Assembly: GCA_011391185.1 (NCBI GenBank)
Contig: JAABRB010000117.1
Coordinates: 1 to 9,349, forward strand
Direction of reading: 5' to 3'
Length of the DNA stretch: 9,349 nt
From: Betaproteobacteria bacterium
GTDB taxonomy: Bacteria > Pseudomonadota > Gammaproteobacteria > Burkholderiales > SG8-39
Both the position numbers and the translations under genes were made by a program. The notes under the pieces were generated by a model. The model did no database searches, was not told the DNA's origin, and saw only the letters and a program-made list of their open reading frames with translations. Positions 5,509 through 9,349 of this stretch are shown here, piece after piece (position 1 is the stretch's first letter; each line of letters starts with the position of its first letter).

Positions 5509-7079
5509 TCCACCTCGGCGAGTGGATCAGCATTGCGCTGCTCGTCGCGCTGTGCCTGTGCATCATGCTCGGCTTCCCGGTCTCGGTCACGATCGGCGGG
5601 ACCGCACTCCTCTTCGCCGGAATCGGCTACTTCGCGGGGGTGTTCGACCCGTCATACTTCGGTTTCTTCCCGAACCGCATCTATGGCGTGATGACCAACG
5701 AGGTCCTGATCGCCGTGCCCCTCTTCGTGTTCATGGGCGTGATGCTGGAACGCTCGAAAGTCGCCGAGGAGCTGCTCGACACGATGGGGCAGCTCTTCGG
5801 TACCTTGCGCGGGGGCCTCGGGATTTCGGTGTCGGTGGTGGGCGCCCTGCTCGCCGCCTCGACCGGAATCGTCGGCGCGACCGTCGTGACGATGGGCCTG
5901 CTGTCGCTCCCGACCATGCTGCGCCGCGGCTACGACCCGCGGCTCGCCTGCGGGTCGATCGCCGCCGCCGGCACGCTCGGCCAGATCATTCCGCCATCCA
6001 TCGTTCTGGTGGTGCTGGGCGACCAGATCTCGAACGCGCATCAGGAGGCCCAGCGCGCGCTCGGCAACTTCTCGCCCGAGCCGATCTCGGTCGGCGACCT
6101 CTTCGCCGGCGCGCTGATTCCGGGGCTCGCCCTGGTCGGGATGTACATCCTGTTCCAGATCGGCTGGGCGATCTTTCGGCCGGAGTCCTCGCCATCGATT
6201 CCACGCGACGAGGCGATGCAATCCGGGAACATGACGTTTCGGGTCATGCACGCGCTGGTCGCGCCGGTGGTGCTGATCGTCTGCGTGCTCGGGTCGATCC
6301 TCGCCGGCATCGCCACCCCGACCGAAGCGGCCGGCGTCGGCGCGGTCGGCGCGACGCTTCTCGCTGGCCACCGGCTTGCGGAGGGACGTCCAGTGCCGGT
6401 CTACGTGGCCGCGGCGTGCCTGATCGGGGTGATCGTTCTCACGACCTTCGTCGACATGCGGGTGCAACGCGAGGAGATTCCCACTGGCGACAAGATCGGA
6501 ACGTTCTTTGCCGTGCTGATGTGCCTGGGCATTGCGTGGGGTCTCCTCGTCGCCCTGGTGCGCGTCTATCGCGACAATACGCTCGTCCCGGTGATGCGCA
6601 TGACCACGCGCCTGAGCTCGATGATTTTCGTGATCGTGATCGGCGCGCAGCTCTTCTCGCTCGTGTTCCGCGGCTTCGGCGGCGACGAGATGGTGCACCG
6701 AGCGCTCTCTGCAGTGCCCGGCGGCGCGCTCGGGGCCATGATCGTGGTGATGGCGCTCCTGTTCGTGCTGGGGTTCTTCCTCGACTTCATCGAGATCACC
6801 TTCATCGTGGTGCCGATCATCGCGCCGGTGCTGCTGAAGATGGGGATGGACCCGGTCTGGCTCGGCATCATGATCGCAGTCAACCTGCAAACCTCGTTCC
6901 TCACGCCGCCGTTCGGCCTCGCGCTTTTCTACCTGCGCGGGGTGGCGCCGCCGGAAGTGACGACGATGCACATCTACCGGGGCATCATCCCCTTCGTGAT
7001 CATCCAGCTCCTGATGCTCGTCGTCCTCTCCTATTTCCCTGCCATGGCGACCTGGCTGCCGAGCGTCATATTCCGGTAG
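5505..7079 (+). CDS. dctM: TRAP transporter large permease subunit, DctM family
   Basis: The 524-residue inner-membrane subunit forms the sodium-driven transport channel of the TRAP system. It starts with GTG, overlapping the dctQ stop by 4 bp, with AGGAG at 5492-5496 eight nt upstream. Family landmarks are EVLIAVPLFVFMG (66-78), the re-entrant hairpin region SVVGALLAASTGIVGATVVT (110-129), GTLGQIIPPSIVLVVLGDQIS (156-176), GIATPTEAAGVGAVGA (268-283), FFLDFIEITFIVVPI (424-438) and NLQTSFLTPPFGLALFYLRG (460-479). The second hairpin half is in the last of these. The protein is about 90-100 residues longer than compact DctM proteins. The extra length sits at about 297-360 as two added hydrophobic segments joined by a charged loop; longer versions of this type occur in the TakM-like branch. 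The gene ends 30 bp from the convergent TauE-like gene with no clear terminator between. Confidence 0.93.
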   Translation: MIHLGEWISIALLVALCLCIMLGFPVSVTIGGTALLFAGIGYFAGVFDPSYFGFFPNRIYGVMTNEVLIAVPLFVFMGVMLERSKVAEELLDTMGQLFGTLRGGLGISVSVVGALLAASTGIVGATVVTMGLLSLPTMLRRGYDPRLACGSIAAAGTLGQIIPPSIVLVVLGDQISNAHQEAQRALGNFSPEPISVGDLFAGALIPGLALVGMYILFQIGWAIFRPESSPSIPRDEAMQSGNMTFRVMHALVAPVVLIVCVLGSILAGIATPTEAAGVGAVGATLLAGHRLAEGRPVPVYVAAACLIGVIVLTTFVDMRVQREEIPTGDKIGTFFAVLMCLGIAWGLLVALVRVYRDNTLVPVMRMTTRLSSMIFVIVIGAQLFSLVFRGFGGDEMVHRALSAVPGGALGAMIVVMALLFVLGFFLDFIEITFIVVPIIAPVLLKMGMDPVWLGIMIAVNLQTSFLTPPFGLALFYLRGVAPPEVTTMHIYRGIIPFVIIQLLMLVVLSYFPAMATWLPSVIFR

Positions 7080-7109
7080 CGGGAAGCTGGAGCACCCACG
7101 CGCTGGTGG

Positions 7110-7847
7110 TCAACGCAGCGCGCCGAGACCGCGCAGGACGATGAACCCCATCGCGATGCCGATGATGCCAAAGAGAATTGCGATGGCACGCTCCACGGTG
7201 CGCTGTGCGATGCGGCCCTGCAGCCATGGCCCGATCTGCCCGCCGATGATCACCGCGGGAATCGTGTAGCAGACGAGGTTCCACGGAATCGCATTGACAC
7301 CGCCGGCCGCGATGAGGGCGGTGACCTGCGTGAACGATGCGGTTGCGATTGTGACGATGACCGTGAACACCGAGGTGGCTGCGGCGACTGCAACCGGAAT
7401 GTGATTCCGCTTCACGAGCTGGGGCATGATCACCTCGCCGATCCCGACGCCGAGGAGCCCCGTCAGAAACGCACCCACGCCCGTGAATATCCCGCCGATC
7501 ACGCCCTGCTTCGGCTTGCGATATACGTAGTTGTTGCCGCGCCGGTCGGCAAGGCGCCGGATCGGCCGGCCGCCGGCCGATGCTTCGTTGTCGGGATGCG
7601 TGGGATCGATGTGCGGCGGCGGCGAATGGCGCAGGATGACCGGGCAAAGCACGAGCATCAGCACGGCGTAGCCCCCTTTCAGGAGAAGCTCGTGCTCGTG
7701 CAGCAGCGCGAGCATCAGCGCGCCGACGATTGCGACCGGAACGGCTAGGCCCAGAAACGGCAGCGCGCTGCGAAAGTCGATCAACCGCTTGCGGTGGTAG
7801 CCGACGAATCCGGAGGAAAAACCGAACACCCCCGTCATCAGCGGCAT
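7110..7847 (-). CDS. TauE/SafE-family permease, 5'-truncated by repeats (probable pseudogene)
   Basis: The second half of a TauE/SafE (DUF81) anion exporter is intact. GGIFTGVGAFLTGLLGVGIGEVIMPQLV and the following VAVAAATSVFTVIV carry the family signature, and further membrane segments run to the C-terminus. These proteins are two-fold repeats, yet the first half has only the part after its signature (AAMPLMTGVFGFSSGFVGYHRKRLIDFRSA). The roughly 40-60 residues holding TM1-2 and the first glycine-rich motif are absent. Upstream of that point the frame stays open to 8123 but reads through palindromic repeats, giving a low-complexity proline/glutamate sequence (PPPPAAPLLEEEGKDF, twice). The coordinates given begin at the first ATG after the repeats, which has no Shine-Dalgarno sequence. 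The remaining 245 residues are within the family's length range only because of a long hydrophilic loop after the first half. Function is doubtful; an assembly join at the repeat is an alternative explanation. Confidence 0.75.
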   Translation of the reverse strand: MPLMTGVFGFSSGFVGYHRKRLIDFRSALPFLGLAVPVAIVGALMLALLHEHELLLKGGYAVLMLVLCPVILRHSPPPHIDPTHPDNEASAGGRPIRRLADRRGNNYVYRKPKQGVIGGIFTGVGAFLTGLLGVGIGEVIMPQLVKRNHIPVAVAAATSVFTVIVTIATASFTQVTALIAAGGVNAIPWNLVCYTIPAVIIGGQIGPWLQGRIAQRTVERAIAILFGIIGIAMGFIVLRGLGALR

Positions 7848-7877
7848 GGCTGCGCCACCGCGACCAGTACGCTGATT

Positions 7878-7989
7878 GAACCACCCCGGCTGCTGCGCAG
7901 CCACCCCTCCTTGGAAAGGAGGGGATTCTCCGAAGTCTTTCCCCTCCTCTTCGAGGAGGGGTGCCGCCGGAGGCGGCGGGGTGGTGTTC
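7878..7989. repeat. palindromic repeat unit A (full-length, MITE/REP-like)
   Basis: This 112-bp unit has 9-bp terminal inverted repeats, ACCACCCCG (7880-7888) and CGGGGTGGT (7977-7985). Four internal hairpins follow in order: GGCTGC/GCAGCC (7888-7902), CCCCTCCTT/AAGGAGGGG (7904-7924), CCCCTCCTC/GAGGAGGGG (7941-7961) and GCCGCC/GGCGGC (7963-7977). It encodes no protein. The design resembles small non-autonomous palindromic elements scattered through many bacterial genomes; I cannot name the family. Its left edge coincides with the end of recognisable TauE homology. Confidence 0.8.
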
Positions 7990-7996
7990 CAGAGCG

Positions 7997-8076
7997 CTCC
8001 TTGGAAAGGAGGGGATTCTCTGAAGTCTTTCCCCTCCTCCTCGAGGAGGGGTGCCGCCGGAGGCGGCGGGGTGGTG
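7997..8076. repeat. palindromic repeat unit B (lacks left arm)
   Basis: These 80 bp repeat 7907-7986 of unit A, starting at CTCCTTGGAAAGGAGGGG and ending at GGGGTGGTG, with only two substitutions (7931 C versus 8021 T; 7950 T versus 8040 C). The left terminal arm with the CCACCCC and GGCTGC hairpin is missing; 10 bp of unrelated sequence separate it from unit A. The near identity points to recent duplication. Confidence 0.8.
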
Positions 8077-8097
8077 CGTGCGCTGAACCGAAGTCCG

Positions 8098-8143
8098 AAC
8101 CACCCCGGCGGCTTCGCCGCCACCCCTCCTTAGCAAGGAGGGG
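8098..8143. repeat. palindromic repeat unit C (left arm only)
   Basis: This 46-bp piece begins GAACCACCCCGG like unit A. It carries the hairpins GGCGGC/GCCGCC (loop TTC) and CCCCTCCTT/AAGGAGGGG (loop AGC), then stops. It lacks the second CCCCTCC hairpin and the right terminal arm. It lies 11 bp downstream of the ppk2 stop on the minus strand, where its CCCCTCC stem could act as a 3' mRNA-stabilising or weak terminator hairpin. Confidence 0.75.
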
Positions 8144-8154
8144 ATGTGTGCGGT

Positions 8155-9060
8155 TCAGCGCTTCTCGCCGAGCAGCAGTGTTCGCGCGGCGGCGAGCTCT
8201 TTCTTCAGGGCGGCGTCGACCTTCGGGAAACGGAGGTCGAGGCGCTCCATCGACTCGACGATCGCCGCAGCCACCACGAGCCGGGAGAACCACTTGTTGT
8301 CGGCCGGGACGACATACCACGGTGCGTGCTCGGCGGCGGTGTGGCGGATGAGGTCCTGGTACGCCGACATGTATGCGCTCCAGTAGCCGCGCTCCCGCGC
8401 GTCGGCGCTCGAGAATTTCCAGTTCTTCTCGGGCCGGTCCAGTCGCTCCATGAAGCGCTTCTTCTGCTCGTCCCGCGAGACGTTGAGGAAGAACTTGAGG
8501 ATGAGATAGCCGTTCCGCGCGAGATAACGCTCGAAGCTGGCGATGTCCTCGTGGCGCTCCTGCCAGATGCGCTTCGTGACGAGCTTCGGCGGCAGCTTCT
8601 GCTTCGCGAGCAGCGCCTCGTGTACGCGCACCACGAGCACCTCCTCGTAATAGCTGCGATTGAAGATTCCGATCCGTCCGCGCTCGGGCATCGCCTTCAT
8701 GCAACGCCACAGGAAATCGTGATCGAGCTCTTCGCTCGACGGCGCCTTGAACGAAGTGACCTGCACGCCCTGCGGATTCACTCCGGACATCACGTGTTTG
8801 ATGGTGCCGTCCTTGCCGGCCGCGTCCATCGCCTGGAAGAGGATCAGCACGCCCCAGCGGTCCTGCGCATAGAGCTTCTCCTGCTCCTCGGCGAGCCACT
8901 CGACGCCGCGCGCGAGGAGCGCCTTCGCCTCGCCCTTCTGCTCGGACTTGAACCGGTGCGTATCGCCCGGGTCGTGATCCTTCAGTCGGAAGTTCTTGCC
9001 TCTCGTGATGCGATAGGGACGCAGGAACTTCGCGAGCCGCCGCATGTCGATCTTGGCCAT
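8155..9060 (-). CDS. ppk2: polyphosphate:nucleotide phosphotransferase, PPK2 family (class III-like)
   Basis: The 301-residue cytoplasmic kinase transfers phosphate between polyphosphate and nucleotides (AMP, ADP or GDP depending on class). Sequence marks are a Walker-A-like AMDAAGKDG (77-85), then SGVNPQGVQVTSFKAPSSEEL (92-112), and Walker B with GIFNRSYYEEVLVVRV (131-146). The lid module ERLDRPEKNWKFSSAD lies at 205-220 and APWYVVPADNKWFSRL at 246-261. The single-domain length and the NPQG...SFKAPS and NRSYYE patterns fit the class III-like group, some of which phosphorylate both AMP and ADP. Activity on AMP is inferred. The start is supported by CGAGGA (9067-9072) upstream of the ATG. It is transcribed away from the lipoprotein gene and ends just before the repeat cluster. 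A palindromic operator-like site lies 34-48 bp upstream of the start. Confidence 0.93.
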   Translation of the reverse strand: MAKIDMRRLAKFLRPYRITRGKNFRLKDHDPGDTHRFKSEQKGEAKALLARGVEWLAEEQEKLYAQDRWGVLILFQAMDAAGKDGTIKHVMSGVNPQGVQVTSFKAPSSEELDHDFLWRCMKAMPERGRIGIFNRSYYEEVLVVRVHEALLAKQKLPPKLVTKRIWQERHEDIASFERYLARNGYLILKFFLNVSRDEQKKRFMERLDRPEKNWKFSSADARERGYWSAYMSAYQDLIRHTAAEHAPWYVVPADNKWFSRLVVAAAIVESMERLDLRFPKVDAALKKELAAARTLLLGEKR

Positions 9061-9093
9061 CGCAGATCCTCGGGTTGCGCCATTTCAAACCAC

Positions 9094-9108
9094 ACCATAC
9101 GGTACGGT
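9094..9108. promoter_or_regulatory. 15-bp near-perfect palindrome upstream of ppk2, candidate operator
   Basis: ACCATACGGTACGGT is an odd-length palindrome centred on G9101 with six of seven base pairs symmetric; only the A/C pair four bases in from the ends breaks it. It lies 34-48 bp upstream of the ppk2 start codon, close to where its promoter should be, and about 110 bp before the lipoprotein start. ACCGTAC-like palindromes of this size are typical of TetR-family operators, but no regulator gene is in the window. A binding role is inference. Confidence 0.45.
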
Positions 9109-9151
9109 TTATGGGTCGAGGTGGCAAATCGGAACCGGACGGCGGCGAACA

Positions 9152-9188
9152 TCATGCCGATCGCGAGTGCGCTATGCTATCGGCATGA
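9152..9188. promoter_or_regulatory. 10-bp inverted repeat upstream of lipoprotein gene
   Basis: TCATGCCGAT (9152-9161) and ATCGGCATGA (9179-9188) are perfect inverted copies separated by 17 bp. The spacer and right edge contain TATGCT (9173-9178), a passable -10 box, but no matching -35 box is seen at 17 bp. The element could be an operator around the lipoprotein promoter or a hairpin in its leader. It ends 27 bp before the ATG. Confidence 0.4.
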
Positions 9189-9215
9189 CGCGGGAAATCC
9201 GAAAGGAGTGATGAA

Positions 9216-9349
9216 ATGAGAATCGGGACGATGGCGCGGTGGATCGTTGTCGCAGCGGCGGCGCTCGTTGCCGGCTGCGCGAGCTACTACAAGGTGACCG
9301 ATCCCGCATCGGGGCGTACGTTCTACACCGAGAAAGTCGAACGGCAAAA
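9216..9349 (+). CDS. small lipoprotein, N-terminal part
   Basis: The open frame runs off the right edge after 44 residues: a basic N-terminus (MRIGTMAR), a hydrophobic stretch (WIVVAAAALVAG, 9-20) and the lipobox LVAGC with the lipidated Cys at 21. The mature protein starts CASYYKVTDPASGRTFYTEK. AAGGAG at 9203-9208 gives a well-spaced ribosome binding site; the ATG at 9211 opens a frame that stops after two codons and is not the start. Cys21 is followed by Ala, not Asp, so outer-membrane sorting is expected. The sequence YYKVTDPASGRTFYT resembles small hypothetical lipoproteins of proteobacteria, whose function I do not know. Confidence 0.75.
   Translation, partial: MRIGTMARWIVVAAAALVAGCASYYKVTDPASGRTFYTEKVERQ

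Larger units (their letters stand above)
7848..8154. other. gene-free stretch filled by palindromic repeats
   Basis: This 307-bp stretch between the TauE remnant and ppk2 contains no credible gene. It is almost entirely the repeat cluster at 7878-8143. The open frames crossing it (for example minus strand to 8123) encode only repeat-derived Pro/Glu/Gly-rich peptides. About 30 bp on the left still belong to the frame of the TauE remnant, and 11 bp on the right separate the repeats from the ppk2 stop. Confidence 0.8.

Noticed and set aside
5652..6971. Long minus-strand open frame opposite dctM
   Set aside because: The translation is a His/Arg/Glu-rich antisense shadow of membrane-helix codons, with no family features, while the plus strand encodes a clear DctM.
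7080..7109. Bidirectional terminator between dctM and the TauE-like gene
   Set aside because: Only a weak 4-bp stem (CCAC/GTGG) is visible and there is no T-run on either strand.
7878..8143. CRISPR array
   Set aside because: Only three unequal, mutually truncated palindromic units with no regular unique spacers and no cas genes nearby.

Overview
The window is a GC-rich chromosomal segment, probably from a member of the Pseudomonadota. A soil or sediment betaproteobacterium is my best guess. It rests on the TRAP transporter, the EmrB-type exporter, the class III-like PPK2 and codon usage dominated by G/C third positions. No rRNA, tRNA, phage, transposase, CRISPR or defence gene is visible.

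Left part (1-4806 and on to 7079): two divergent gene sets share a 181-bp promoter region. On the minus strand lie a PuuE-like polysaccharide-deacetylase-fold hydrolase and, 10 bp behind it, the start of a DHA2/EmrB-type MFS exporter cut by the window edge. On the plus strand follow a bicupin protein, an enolase-superfamily (mandelate racemase subgroup) acid-sugar dehydratase or racemase, and a complete TRAP transporter: DctP with a twin-arginine signal, DctQ, and DctM overlapping dctQ by 4 bp. The simplest reading is an uptake and catabolic cluster. The TRAP system imports an organic acid or sugar acid, the enolase-superfamily enzyme acts on it, and the bicupin and perhaps the deacetylase-like hydrolase carry out neighbouring steps. 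The substrate cannot be read from sequence. The divergent promoter holds a striking perfectly tandem triplet of 13-bp, individually palindromic GGTA-N5-TACC-like repeats (1368-1406), the best candidate for the cluster's control site.

Middle part (7080-8154): a TauE/SafE-family permease faces the TRAP operon convergently. Its first half-repeat is missing: homology stops where a 266-bp cluster of GC-rich palindromic repeats begins (7878-8143), so the gene looks 5'-truncated by repeat insertion or repeat-mediated rearrangement. The repeat cluster contains two 80-bp copies differing at only two bases and a third partial arm, which ends 11 bp from the ppk2 stop codon.

Right part (8155-9349): a complete class III-like polyphosphate kinase 2 on the minus strand, a 155-bp divergent spacer with two inverted repeats, and the 5' end of a small lipoprotein gene on the plus strand cut by the window edge.

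I did not find a convincing new defence or mobile system. The items most worth a second look are the triple-repeat operator with its uncharacterised catabolic cluster, and the repeat-truncated TauE locus.
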